64,000 nt of DNA, from assembly GCA_964036275.1 (NCBI GenBank), contig CAXIWQ010000455.1, positions 45,235-109,234 on the forward strand. Reading direction: 5' to 3'. Positions 47,760-58,442 of the stretch are shown here, in pieces. Positions within the stretch are counted from its first letter, which is position 1. Every line of letters starts with the position of its first letter. Position numbers and translations under genes: made by a program. This DNA is from Litoditis marina (taxonomy: Eukaryota; Nematoda; Chromadorea; Rhabditida; Rhabditidae). A model generated the notes under the pieces. The model was not told the origin of the DNA. It saw nothing but the letters and a program-made list of their open reading frames with translations, and ran no database searches.

Positions 47760-48834
47760 GAGAAAGAAGCAAAACCTAGACTCGTAGTTGATCATCGAAT
47801 GCCGCCTACTCCAAAGCAGACATTTGAAAAATGTCTTCAAAAGAAAGAAAAAAACAGATATTCATGAAGACAGAAATAGAGGATATGACCACGGAAAATG
47901 TTCTTAATGGACACATTTCTGAACCAAATTTTAATGAATGTGTGTTCTCTGAAAAATGACGAGAAACGTTGTAAACAGAGATGAGTAGGAATTCAGTGTA
48001 AAAGAAGAACCAATTCTATGGTGCATCAACAACGCATCTCGATCTTCTTTACATACATTAATGACTGTTTGTTGTACTGTGAACTCAAAAAGTTTTACTT
48101 ATTTCGACCAAAAAGCAACGGGATCATACTTCAAACACAGCGTGATAGGGCAAAATTTACCGTATAGACCTTGTTTGGACATAAGTCTTCTTTTGATAGC
48201 TGAACAAAACCCCTGAACACACTGATAAAATGATAACTTCCCCTTGATACGTTTTTTTCTCGTGTGAATCATCAGATTCTCGGAAAATTGGGATGTAACG
48301 ATCTCGACACTCTAGACGATTTCATGTGAATCAGAGTGTTTCGTTTTCATGTCGACGAGTTGAGTCTTGCACGTTTCTTTCGACACCACATTTTCATTTA
48401 AATTTGTCCAACAGCAGAGTCATGTGGGTTTTCGTTTCATCTCTTGCTTTTTTTCCAAACTCCGATATATTAGTTGTCATTACGGTTTTCTAAACTTTAT
48501 AAAAGTTCAAAGAATTCAGCATGTAATTTGAAGCATAACTAGTTACAAAATATTCGTGGTCACTGTAAGTTGTTCGCCCTAGAACTGCTTTAAATGATTA
48601 TGTACTCTCCATTTACGATAAGTTTTTGCAACAAAAGTTCAATTATTAAACTTTCCGTAACTCTAACCGTAATGTGCGCTACCTATCTTAAAAATATCCC
48701 TAAAACATTTTGAGTAGAAACTTTTACGGGGCACATACCTGCATAACACCATTTAGAATTCTTCATGACAACAACTATTCTTGTTACAAAAAAATAACAC
48801 CAATAACCCTATTCAGTTTTAGATTATTCTTAAA
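47760..48834. other. Interval without a recognised gene
   Basis: No exon pair, repeat family or RNA gene could be supported here. Confidence 0.3.
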
Positions 48835-50059
48835 ATGGGAGATTACGAGGAATTGGGTCCCGGCGCGGATGTCCCCGTGGATGCCCCGCCCCCTCCACTA
48901 CAAGTTAGGCCACTTGGGTACGTTATTTGTCTTTCCTGGAGAAAACATCATTTTCTAAAAATTCCCTCCGCTCACGAGATGTTACATAGTTAAACAACCG
49001 TTCTCAGCAATTTCTATAATTTCTAAGGTGCCTAACATTCTGTAAAACAGCCTGCATATTTATTGGTTTGCTTTCGATTCATTCATTTGTGAGAGCGGTA
49101 AAGTATAGAAGAGGTTAAAATAATACATTAAGTGTGTTATTTTCAATGGCTGGGTTTGTAGTTTGATTCAAAGCCTAAATGGCTCTCACTTTTTCATTCT
49201 AGACCCGATGATAACGTGAACTTGGAGAGTGAAAGCAAAAAACCTAAGAGAGGTGTGTTCTGTATTCGTTTTTTTGTAAATAACAACGACCATACAGTAA
49301 TGGGATATAGTTGTAATAAAAGGTAGACCGAAAGTTGTTTGACATGCTGATATTCAACCAAGCATTGTGCCAACTCTACAACTACACTATTGCAATAGAC
49401 TTGTGGATTATGTTGCAACTTGAAAACCGAATCCATGCAGGCTTAAAAACCAGTTTTCAACATGTATGTTTACCGGTATGTCAGTTCCATACCCGTAAAC
49501 ACGTTAGAAACTCCGGTGTTCCCAAATTATCGGACCAACAAGTCATTCGGTACTCAAGATTGCAATGTCTTTTCTAGTTTGTAACTGTATTTCCTTCCGA
49601 ATACACTTTTTTCTCAGTAAAATGCATGTACTGAGCCCAGATAGATTTCAGCACTTTCGGTGGGACATTTAAATTCATTTAAAATTTGAATAGTTTCATG
49701 TTCCAGCCACCTCAAAAAAAGCCACTTCGGATAAATCAGAGAGTGCGAAGCAAAAGGCAAAAAGCAAAGGAAAAACCGAACCAGAAGAGAAAACGAAAGA
49801 AAAACAAAAAGAGGAGAAAACTGACAAAAACAGTAAACAAAAGGGCAAGGAGAAAACAAAGGAAACGGAAAAGAAAACTGAAAGGAAGAAACGATCGGTG
49901 CGCTCACAGTGTTGGGTACTATAAATTGAAAAAACGACAAAACCGTAACGCTCGCTAGATTTTAACCTCTCTAAACTGAAAACATCGATTTTTCAAGTTT
50001 ATCTGTGTCAATAACTTTCTTCGTGACACATGTCGTGGAAAGTTATCTTTGACATTAGT

Positions 50060-50185
50060 TATGATGACCGAGTGGTCAATTGCGTAAGTGGACATCACCG
50101 ATCATCATGACCCTGGTTCAAGCCCTCGATTCGGCATCTGATACTGTGAGTCGGAAGTACGTTTCCACAGTATACCTCACATTTT
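50060..50185 (+). mobile_element. tRNA-derived SINE-like sequence
   Basis: An A-box-like TGACCGAGTGGTC is followed 48 bases later by a B-box-like GGTTCAAGCCC, then a tail with GAGTCGGAAGTACG and TATACCTCAC. The stems are too degenerate for a working tRNA. It lies in intron 3 of the third tail-anchored copy. Confidence 0.5.
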
Positions 50186-50234
50186 CAAAGTATCATAAAA
50201 ACAGGTTCAGTAAAGTTTATGAAACAACAAGCAC

Positions 50235-50356
50235 TTAAAGTAGGACGATTATGTGGACCAATCTCGTGTCAACGGTCTTTTAAACTGCAACTGAAAAATG
50301 TATTGCAGTTTAAAGGACTGAAGCGTTGCGATTGGACCACATCGTCCTTCTTTAAG
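50235..50356. mobile_element. TTAAAGTAGGACG MITE, copy 1
   Basis: TTAAAGTAGGACGATTATGT at the left and a right end GGACCACATCGTCCTTCTTT are inverted repeats. The centre holds TATTGCAGTTTAAAGGACTG. Confidence 0.85.
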
Positions 50357-50777
50357 ACAAACTTGTGAATTTTGCAGGTACTTTGGGAGGCGTGCGCGGG
50401 TATTTCTCTCGCCTTTTTTGGTACTATCTGGCGCAGCTTTGGTCGTGGTTCTTCTACACATTTTCAAAGTATTGAGTGTGTTCAAATTCTTACTATAGGT
50501 ATGTTCTCATTTTTATAGGGAATGAAGAACAAAAATATCTTAATTGTATTTCATTAGCAAACAGCCGAACACGTAATAACTCTAGGCAAGGGCAAGAACT
50601 CAGATGATCATTTTATCATTTCATCTGTTGCAGTTGTCGTTTGAGCATTGTATGTTTAACTGTAGTTTGCGATCTCCGCTGTGGTTTTAGATCAAACTAA
50701 AACTCAAAAATGTTTATCAATAACTAGCAAACAATAAATCTCTGAATCTTGTCCTATATTCTATTCTCACATTTCAG

Positions 50778-50915
50778 TATGTATCTTCTCTACGAATCGA
50801 CGCGAAATCTCAACTTCGTTCGATGCAAAACCAAATTGTCAATCAATTTCAACTCGAGCTATACCAATCAAAGTGCACACACCGATTTTCATAAGATGTG
50901 TGAAAATAAAGGGTT
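50778..50915 (+). other. Probable spliced 3' UTR exon of the third tail-anchored copy
   Basis: Acceptor CACATTTCAG, then a stretch related to 6462-6610 and 62396-62540 (CTCAACTTCGTTCGATG, AATTGTCAATCA) and AATAAA at 50905-50910. Confidence 0.55.
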
Positions 50916-51295
50916 CGAATTATCAAATTCTTAATTTATTGCAAAACATGTCAATTGCATTCAGAATTAAGTGGTAGAAATACAACTTTTAACACAAAGA
51001 ATCATCCGGACAATCGGAGTCATGTGTGTAAGTGTCATTACTTACCGCACGACTTACCGCATTTTGCCATTCATTTTATAAGGATGTTTTGATTGTGTGT
51101 GAAATACTCTCTTTTGATGATGTGCTTTTCGCTCGTTTCATTTCATGTTCATTTATTTCATATCGAACGGAAAACCGAACGTTTCCACTAAAAAGCAAAA
51201 ACACAATCGAAACCAGTTATCCCTGATGATATGTCAGGTTAATGTATACTAGAACATTATTCTGAATGCAGTTGGGTTTCACGACCCAACAACTG

Positions 51296-51301
51296 TATAA
51301 A
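51296..51301 (+). promoter_or_regulatory. TATA box of secreted-protein gene D
   Basis: TATAAA lies 42 bases before the ATG of the micro-exon. Confidence 0.6.
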
Positions 51302-51342
51302 GTACGGGTTTCCGATACTTAGTGAACTCACATCAATTGAAA

Positions 51343-51886
51343 ATGAAGTACGTCGCTACTCAGAATGCATACCCCACATCATTCCTTCCGACAATCCTCA
51401 GTACACACTCTAGCTATTTATTGTCTCATTTCTGATGAATCTTTCAACTTTTTCTGGTTCAGAGAAAAACAACATTAAAGCAGGACGATTATGTGGAGTG
51501 TGGACCAATCCCGCGTCAACGATCCTTTAAGCTGCAATTGAAAGCAGTTTAAAGAGGACTGAAGCGTTAGGATTTGACCACATAATCGTCCTTCTTTAAA
51601 CCACAAACTTTATCATATTGGAACCAACATTTCCAGATCACACGTCGTACTACTTCTGCTGGTTTCTTTGGCTGTAAGAAACTCCGACAGCCAACTGTTT
51701 CTTGATGGTGGTAGTAGTTTGGGTTTACTAGATCTCCTGGGAAGTACACGGGACGATTCGCTCATGAAAATACTCGGCACAACGACAAAGGACCACTCAA
51801 ACAGAACAGAACCACAAAATTTGAAACTCGACCTGTCTGAAGGACTAATGGGGGCCGCAGATAATTCTGTTATGCCAGAGCAATGA
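51343..51886 (+). CDS. Small secreted protein D (84 aa), micro-exon start
   Basis: Predicted CDS join(51343..51347,51637..51886). Exon 1 is ATGAA with donor GTACGTC; exon 2 follows ACATTTCCAG. The protein begins MKSHVVLLLLVSLAVRNSDS, a signal peptide, then QLFLDGGSSLGLLDLLGSTR, a possible N-glycosylation site NRT and a late NLKLDLSEGL that resembles the F-K-L-D-L repeat of the neighbouring families. No cysteines in the mature part. The 289-base intron holds a complete MITE. Function unknown. Confidence 0.8.
51475..51600. mobile_element. TTAAAGCAGGACG MITE, copy 2
   Basis: Ends TTAAAGCAGGACGATTATGT and ACATAATCGTCCTTCTTTAA are inverted repeats. It is the same family as 50235-50356, here inside the intron of gene D. 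Confidence 0.85.
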
Positions 51887-52322
51887 AGTTAATGTTGTTT
51901 TCGAATGTTATGTTGCACATTCTAAAGTTGAATCATTAGGACTAATTCGAGTACGCAGAAAATAGTGGTGAACAATGGGGTTCGTTTGATCAAAAATAGG
52001 CACGCACGGTCATCTTGATTGGCATTGCAAAGTTGGAATATTTACTGAAAGTTTGTATCGTTCCTATCAATACTGAATATCTCTGCTATAGGATTTCCAC
52101 ATTATTTGAAAACGACTATAAAATGTAAGAACTTTGTGAGGGTAATACGTGTTTCGTCCACTTATGTTCACCAAAATCGTTCCCTAGGGCCATATTTTAA
52201 AAATCGTGGCAGGGCGACGAATCGTTCAATCAGTTCTCACTGAGACATACTTATGGATGGGAACCTTTATAATACACTAATTATGCATTGTTACACCAAT
52301 TTATGGTGTGACGGAAGAAAAC

Positions 52323-52329
52323 TATAAAA
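52323..52329 (+). promoter_or_regulatory. TATA box of secreted-peptide gene E
   Basis: TATAAAAAGCAG occurs 49 bases before ATGAG, the same motif as upstream of the genes starting at 1705 and 58388. Confidence 0.6.
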
Positions 52330-52377
52330 AGCAGTTTGTGGGATGTTTTTTATCGACTACCGACCTTTCACTCGGAA

Positions 52378-54040
52378 ATGAGGTAGTTTTTCTCTTTCAA
52401 TCAAATATATTCACAATCAGTTCTGTTATTCATGTACTTGCTCACGTTAAAACTGAGACCGTATCCAAAAATATCCCATGGTCTGAAATCAGTCTGCGTA
52501 TCTATAATAAGCCGCTATTTTTCTCCTCTCACATCATGCCAATTCGGCTGATAAGCACTTGCAACGTTTTTTTTTTCGATTTGTATGATTGATCCACGAC
52601 TTTCGAATCACTTTTGGTTACAGCGAACCAACGTAAACCTTAAGTTGTGTACAATCTCGGCCACCAATTGAAACACACTTCTCAAATAACAATATGAAGA
52701 TCCGTCGGGAGTTGATCCACTCATGTAGACCAATCTTTCATTTTCCATGTACTCATGTTGGTGTCGAACTTTTTTGATAAATAATTCCCTCAGTTGGATC
52801 TGAAGCTTCTAACGATGCCACCCATTTTGCATTGTTTCAAACAACGAGATTTCGCTTTCATAAAGAGCGACAAATATAGTGAAAATCAAGTGTGACACTT
52901 GTTGTAATGAGCTAGACCTTCTGCATCATAGTCAAAGTTATCGAAAAACTTTCCAATGGGTCATTCACGGACCCAATCACCGATTTATAACTTAATCCGT
53001 TTTCGAAAATGTCCCCGTTGTCACATAAAAACCTGGCCAACTCTATATGTAACCGGGTTTTTTTGGTAACCTAACCGATTTTTGTTAACCCTTTTTTCAG
53101 GTTACCTCACAGGTAACCGCTAGGTGACCTTAAACTCAAATCCGGTTACCAAACAAACTGACGGTAAAAACCACATTTTAAGTTAGAAAAGCAGGTAACC
53201 GGTTTTTCATTTTCGGTTACCGACCGGTTACCTACTGAGGTAACCCGAAAAATAGGTTACCAAAAACCGGTATGGTTACCAAAAAACCCGGTTACATATA
53301 GAATTCACCTAAAAACCTGCGTCTCTTCAAAGAGACGTTTTTTTTATTTCTCTCAACTCCCGCAGCTCTAACGGAATAATGCGTAAGGCGAGAGAAGCAG
53401 AACGTGATTGATATAATATTCGATAAATATTATTACTTGCTTTTTTCGCAATGGTTTTGAAAGGACGCGTTAAACTACAAAATACAAATTAAAGATCGAA
53501 TGATCGATGAGCGAATTTGGTTATTTTCGATCGAATTTCGCGAACAATGGCGTGCACCGAAAACATACTGCAACAAGGATTTCGGGCGCAGCCTATATTT
53601 GATTTTCTTATATAGTCGTCGCCAACTGAATGGCGAAAAGGTACTGTATATCGCAGTTCTCGCTGCGTAAGGACACGTCGGTAAATTGAAAGCTTGCTTC
53701 TTGTGAGCTCTCGAAGCGTAGTGTTTAGCTTGTAGCTACGAATCTTTTGCTGTCTAAATTTGGCACCCCCTATAATAAACTCATCTCTTTCAGATCTCTT
53801 TTCGTACTACTGTTGCTCGCGTGTCTGTCTATAAACAATTGCGAAGGGTTCCCGCTGAAGGCCGGCCAAAAGAATTTCGGATTGGACTTGGGTGGTCTGC
53901 TCGCGAAGTCCAAACCAGGACTTTCGAGCTTCAAACTGGAGTTGGGAGGACTGTTCGGAAAACCGAAACCAGGATCGCCCAATTTCAAGCTGGATTTAGG
54001 AGGACTGCGTGGGTTCGGCAGAAAACCGCAACAAATGTAA
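52378..54040 (+). CDS. Small secreted peptide, FxLDLGG-repeat family, copy E (83 aa)
   Basis: Predicted CDS join(52378..52382,53794..54040). Exon 1 ATGAG sits in CTCGGAAATGAG|GTAGTTT, nearly the same context as in the copy at 58388; exon 2 follows TCTCTTTCAG. The protein begins MRSLFVLLLLACLSINNCEG, a signal peptide. Three clear repeats follow: NFGLDLGGLLAKSKPG, SFKLELGGLFGKPKPG and NFKLDLGGLRGFGRKP. The Lys/Arg spacers could be processing sites. Intron 1 is 1.4 kb against about 0.3 kb in its paralogs, because three repeat elements lie in it, the last ending 18 bases before the acceptor. Confidence 0.75.
53044..53300. repeat. GGTAACC-word foldback
   Basis: TATATGTAACCGGGTTTTTT at the left is the complement of AAAAAACCCGGTTACATATA at the right. 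The interior is filled with GGTTACC/GGTAACC words. It lies in intron 1 of gene E. Confidence 0.85.
53318..53405. mobile_element. CTGCGTCTC MITE, partial copy
   Basis: CCTGCGTCTCTTC, TTATTTCTCT and GGCGAGAGAAGCAGAACG match the left and inner parts of the family. The right end is lost. Confidence 0.5.
53608..53775 (+). mobile_element. tRNA-derived SINE, copy 5 (in intron of gene E)
   Basis: TATAGTCGTCGCCAACTG, AAAGGTACTGTATATCGC, GTAAGGACACGTCGG and the tail CTAAATTTGGCACCCC match the family. The tRNA part is diverged. Confidence 0.7.
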
Positions 54041-54794
54041 GCGCAAAATCGATTCTCATCATTTGGATTCGGTATTTGAAGATGGAATGAATATGCATGT
54101 TCTGATTTTGATCCTGTATGTGTTTTCGATTTCCATATGGTGAAATGAGGTTAAAGAAAGCAGTTAAGACGAAACTTGTACATACAAGAAACTTTGTGAA
54201 TACAAATCAGACGGTTGAACGAGCAAGGGTGTGAAATTACTGCGCCGCAAACTTCGGTTTGTTTCTGTGGTTCAAAATATAATCATTACTTGTATCTGTG
54301 TTCATATAATTGACAAGAGTAAACAAAAAATGCTCACACAACCCTCAAACTCGGTTGTAAACTTCTCTTATACAAGTCTCTGATTCGATTTATGATGTCT
54401 AGAAGTCACCGACTTGATTGGAGAATCTGTTTCATTACGAGCATCAACTTGACAAACTTGACAAATTGACGATTAACTTGACAACGTCGAGATTTGAGGA
54501 ATTGAGGTTGAAAGGTGACTATGGCCAGTATTTGAGGTGTACCCTTATAGTTACAGAACTCAGAACAAGCGTAGTTGCAAAACAGGTAGAATAATGTTTA
54601 TACAGCGTGGCTGTCATAGATATTGATTTTTTCCTCCGGTCGTCTGTCACTCCGGCGCCCGCATTTTCTCTAGATTTGTTGCAATACAGTTTCGACCAAA
54701 CTTCACCAACTTATGAAAGTGCTGTGACACTGGTGGTAATAATAGTGATAAGATGTTCATGTCACACTAATCTAGTTTTTTTATCATTTTCAAG

Positions 54795-54890
54795 AAGACT
54801 CAGGACATTCATGTTCAGTTCACGATTATCGCTCGTTTCGTTGAAGTGGTTATCTCTGTTCTATACAAACATCAGAAACTACGGAACTGA
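54795..54890 (+). CDS. Terminal exon of an unrecognised convergent gene, copy 2
   Basis: A 96-nt frame after TTTTCAAG encodes KTQDIHVQFTIIARFVEVVI, SVLYKHQKLRN and stop. It is homologous to 27714-27809. A possible preceding exon 54606..54739 ends SPTYESAVTL before GTGGTA in matching phase. A start was not found. The relationship to the inverted gene copy (tail to tail) is the same at both loci. Confidence 0.4.
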   Translation, partial: KTQDIHVQFTIIARFVEVVISVLYKHQKLRN

Positions 54891-55301
54891 ACTTTACGAC
54901 AAAAATCACAAGCGGTGAAGGGGATAATGTTCTCAAAAAAGTGTGGCTGAAAAGAAGTCAAAGTAGTGAATCAGACAACATTACTATCCAAATTTTAAAG
55001 TTTCAAATAAGAATGTGTATATTTCATTCTCTGAACGTTTCCAAAAAACCCCAAGACTTTGAAGGTTTTTTTTCTTCAAATTATTGATTTTTAGTTTTTG
55101 TTTTCGTGGGGTTCTTCTCGGGTTTGAAATTTTAATTACTTTTCAATACTGTGAGATTCACACGGTTCGATGAACGTTGTCATTGTTGAATGTCTCAACT
55201 TACCAGAAACAATCAATCAAAATATACAGTTTCATTCAATCAAATGAACAATAATAATCAGATAATCACAGAAATAGTGTATACGATGAATCATGGCGTT
55301 T

Positions 55302-56616
55302 TCAAAGTCGACTGTGAGCCTCTTCTAGTTGGCGATTGTACGATTCCTGCACCTCCCAGAGAGCACAAACCTGGAAGTTAGGAAGGTTAAAATTGAAAGT
55401 GAAAGTTCGATGAACTTATTTCTTAGTCAACAGTTGGCAACATGATATTAATCGTAAAATAGTCTGTTATTGTGATTAGTTACGCCTGTTCCTTTCATGC
55501 AAGCCAGTATTCTCTCATAATATTTTAATGTTCCTATTTTTCTTACAATTTACTGGAAATGACTTCAGTTCAGTTTAATACTCGGCGACACACAAATTTT
55601 TTTTCATTTCTGACAGAAAATGAAAAGGATCAAACTACAAACACAGTGAAACTAATTCCGTGATACTGATTTCGCAGCTGACAAACGTCACACAGTTGAG
55701 CTGGGTGCTTTCGTGAAAAAAATACTACTTATATCCATAGAAAACTGAAACAGTATATTGTGTTCATTCCCTAGACCACGTTTGAACGTTTTCTGAGTTA
55801 ACATTCTGTGTTTTATGAACTAAAAAGGTAAAACACTGGAGAAATAAAATTGAGATAGGAACAGAGCAGAGGATCATTGGAAGATAAGATTTTTTACCTG
55901 ATCGCAAACAGATTCCAAATTGTCGTCATTGTATTTTTCCAACAATTCAACACATCTGTCTGAGATTCTTATGATTTGAGCACAGAGGTACTCAATACGG
56001 TCGTCGTACTGAAAACAAAATTATAATCAATATTGACAGTAAATTTGTGAGGAACATTAACTCGTCCCTTCCTCCCAACTTTCCGGGTTTGTATTGCAAA
56101 TAGTAAACGTGGAAAGTTGAATCTTGACGCTCCCCCCCCCCCCTCTCTCCCAGGTTTATCACGTTTTAGCAAATATTGGACTTATTCAACCATAATAATT
56201 GTGAACTAGACCGCTATATAATATCACCTACAGCTAAATCACTTACGCAGAAATAAACTAGATTTGAACTGACCGGTGATTTCATAGATCACTAACAGAA
56301 GAAACTTTATTCAAAAAACCAGCTAAATTTTCCTTGTGTTTTAATCAAAAACTAGAAAACATCAACAAAAGTCAAGATAGGAGTGTGAGGGTAGAGTGAA
56401 AGGTAACGTGATTAAAATCTCAAATAGTGGTTCATCGAAAGTTAGCCGTTAGCGGTTGTTCATCTCAAAACCAGCCAAATCGTACCTTGAAATTAATGAA
56501 ATATATCAATAGTTTAAAAAACTCTGACTCACGGGATGTTTTAGCTGGGTTTCTTCTTCCTCGGGAGAATAATCGATATCCATGGTATCCATTGAGAACT
56601 TGGATTGGAACGACAT
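55302..56616 (-). CDS. 87-aa acidic, helical protein, copy J
   Basis: Predicted CDS complement(join(55302..55370,55898..56008,56533..56616)). It starts MSFQSKFSMDTMDIDYSPEE; the middle exon has IEYLCAQIIRISDRCVELLE and the last VCALWEVQESYNRQLEEAHS plus RL. Exon lengths equal those of the copy at 24375-27336 and phases match; substitutions are mostly conservative. Intron 1 is 524 bases, without the foldback and GGCGCC repeat of the other copy, so it may keep the ancestral structure. Likely soluble and helical; function unknown. Confidence 0.85.
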
Positions 56617-57560
56617 TTTCTGGTGAATCTGGGAATAATTAGAATGTTCATACACGTTTTACTTGAGAAATGTATGAGAAAAACAATGTTTTCAGGTTGA
56701 ACATGTGAAAAACACAAAAAATGACGATGTTCCGGTAAAGTTACTTGTGATACAAGTCGTACCTCACGTGTATACCGAATACTCGTGTAATGAGCATTGC
56801 AAACACGTGAAAACTTTCTTGCCAAAACTATAAATATGAGAATATTGTCGCCAACTTTTTAGAATCAAAGCATTACAACACTCAAGTTACAAGGCTAAGG
56901 TTTGTTGTCAGTGAAGAGTGAATATTTTTGTAGTGTGTCAGGAAATAAAACTGTTCTAAATGTGAAATAAAATACAAAAAAGGGGTACTAGTCGAAGTGA
57001 AGACTGTTGCACCGCAACTAGTGCTACAATGAGGTGAATGGCTTGTTTGGCTGATTGCCCGAACCACTATTTGGATATGTGGTGACGAGGTCAGTTGGAC
57101 TTTGGAAGACTTCAATATGAGATACCTGTAATCTGTAATTAGAGCGAAGAGCAATTAGCAACTATGAGATTTTCCCATTTCCTAATAGACCTTGGCAACG
57201 TGCCAAGGAATATTCTAGAATTTCTGAGAAAGTAAGGGTTGTCTTGAAAATTCACCTGTAAAACATTTTGGAAAACTTGTGCTTCCTCTCCATAAATGTC
57301 AGAGTTAAAAACAATTCCCACTTGTTATTCAGAGAAAAGCATTTCGACGTACTTCATCAAAACCAGCAAAATACCACGGAAAAATTGAAAATCGGGCGAA
57401 AGTCGACTAACTGTCGTCGAACTTGTCAAGAGCGCTGGTTAATTTACCACGTTTCGAAATTAAGAAAAAGTTCATTGAAATATTCAAGAAATTTTGAGAC
57501 ATTGACTATGAGAAATACAACACAAATTGGTAGAAGAAACGCACTGAGTAGAATAAACGT
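56617..57560. other. Upstream flank of copy J
   Basis: It contains the inverted counterpart of 23860-24374 (AACGTGCCAAGGAATATTC and AGCAATTAGCAACTATGAG). I see no additional gene. Confidence 0.4.
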
Positions 57561-57740
57561 CATTTGGACACTTGCTCGACTTGTCAAACAAGGCGAAAAC
57601 TTGTTAAACAAGTGAGAACCGAGTCGAAGACTAACAGTCGAGTAAGAAATACGTTCAAACGGTTCGCAATCTGATAAAAAACCTGTTTGACATGTGAATA
57701 TTCCGGGCAGGTGAATTGGTTTGTTGACAATCAAGTAAAA
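57560..57740. repeat. Inverted ACTTG/ACAAG repeat beside secreted-peptide gene C
   Basis: CGACTTGTCAAACAAGGCGA, AACTTGTTAAACAAGTGAG and GTGAATATTCCGGGCAGGTG match 880-1060 at the equivalent place of the first module. Confidence 0.6.
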
Positions 57741-57888
57741 TCTTGTTCTAACCCTGGATCCACAAAGTTTCTCATTTGGAAAAGTTTCGTCTCAACTCGT
57801 ATCATAGTTGTTCAATTGTATTGTTTAAAAAACCATTAAAAACAGCAAGCAGAACGTAATAATTTATTCAACTTTCAAATAGACAGCT

Positions 57889-58388
57889 TTAGCGGCCAAA
57901 TTTTAATAATCCGTTTTGCGATGACTTCGGTTGCGTCAGTTTTCCGAGCTCACTCAGTCCTTTCAAGTCGAGTTTGAAACTCGACGGCTGTGGTTTTTTC
58001 CCAGAGTTTCCAAGCAGATTTCCCAGGTCCAATCCAAAATTGAATCCCTCGCAGTTCTTGAAAGCCACGAGTGCAAGCAAGATTAGCACAAAAAGAGATC
58101 TGAAAGTTGGAAAATTCACCAATTCCAAGTTAATTTTTTGTCGCAGTTTCAGTTTATTCGAATCCTCGAAACGACCACAGCTATTATTATGCTGTGAAAT
58201 CAGAAAAGCTCGATCTAAGCTTATTTATACTTTGAAAGATCTATTCCGACAGGATGTAAGAGGAGATAAATAGCATATCTTCTGAAGAGACGCAGGTTGA
58301 ACAGTCGGAATTAGATATGAGTAAGTTCGTGAATAACAAAACTGTTCGGGACAGTTCATTATATTCGAATATGGAAAACTTACCTCAT
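57889..58388 (-). CDS. Small secreted peptide, FGLDLG-repeat family, copy C (71 aa)
   Basis: Predicted CDS complement(join(57889..58099,58384..58388)). Exon 1 is ATGAG with donor GTAAGTTTTCC; exon 2 follows AACTTTCAG. The protein begins MRSLFVLILLALVAFKNCEG, then FNFGLDLGNLLGNSGKK and FKLDLKGLSELGK, ending NGLLKFGR. Length, exon sizes and phase equal those of copy A. The mature part is Lys-rich with Gly-Lys and terminal Gly-Arg motifs. Confidence 0.8.
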
Positions 58389-58435
58389 TTCCGAGTGAGA
58401 GAGCGTTGTTTGGTAAGGAACATTCCGCAACTGCT

Positions 58436-58442
58436 TTTTATA
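58436..58442 (-). promoter_or_regulatory. TATA box of secreted-peptide gene C
   Basis: Minus strand TATAAAAAGCAGTTGCGG, 48 bases before the ATG, shared with copies A and E. Confidence 0.6.

Larger units (their letters stand above)
48835..50498 (+). pseudogene. Tail-anchored Lys-rich protein, third copy, frameshifted
   Basis: Exons 48835..48917, 49203..49252, 49707..49897 and 50378..50498 align with the two other copies. The start is MGDYEELGPGADVPVDAPPP, exon 2 has DDNVNLESESKK, and exon 3 is Lys/Glu-rich and longer (191 vs 158 nt). Exon 4 is 121 nt instead of 120: the extra base falls in or next to a run of six T at about 50421. As written the membrane helix is lost midway; one frame over it continues LVVVLLHIFKVLSVFKFLL and the expected stop. 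Either a recent pseudogene or a base-call error. A MITE ends only ~20 bases before the exon 4 acceptor. Confidence 0.8.

Noticed and set aside
47760..48834. Additional secreted-protein gene
   Set aside because: No ATGAR micro-exon with a hydrophobic second exon could be found.
49686..49958. Arg/Lys-rich 90-residue frame
   Set aside because: It is exon 3 of the third tail-anchored copy read in the wrong frame.
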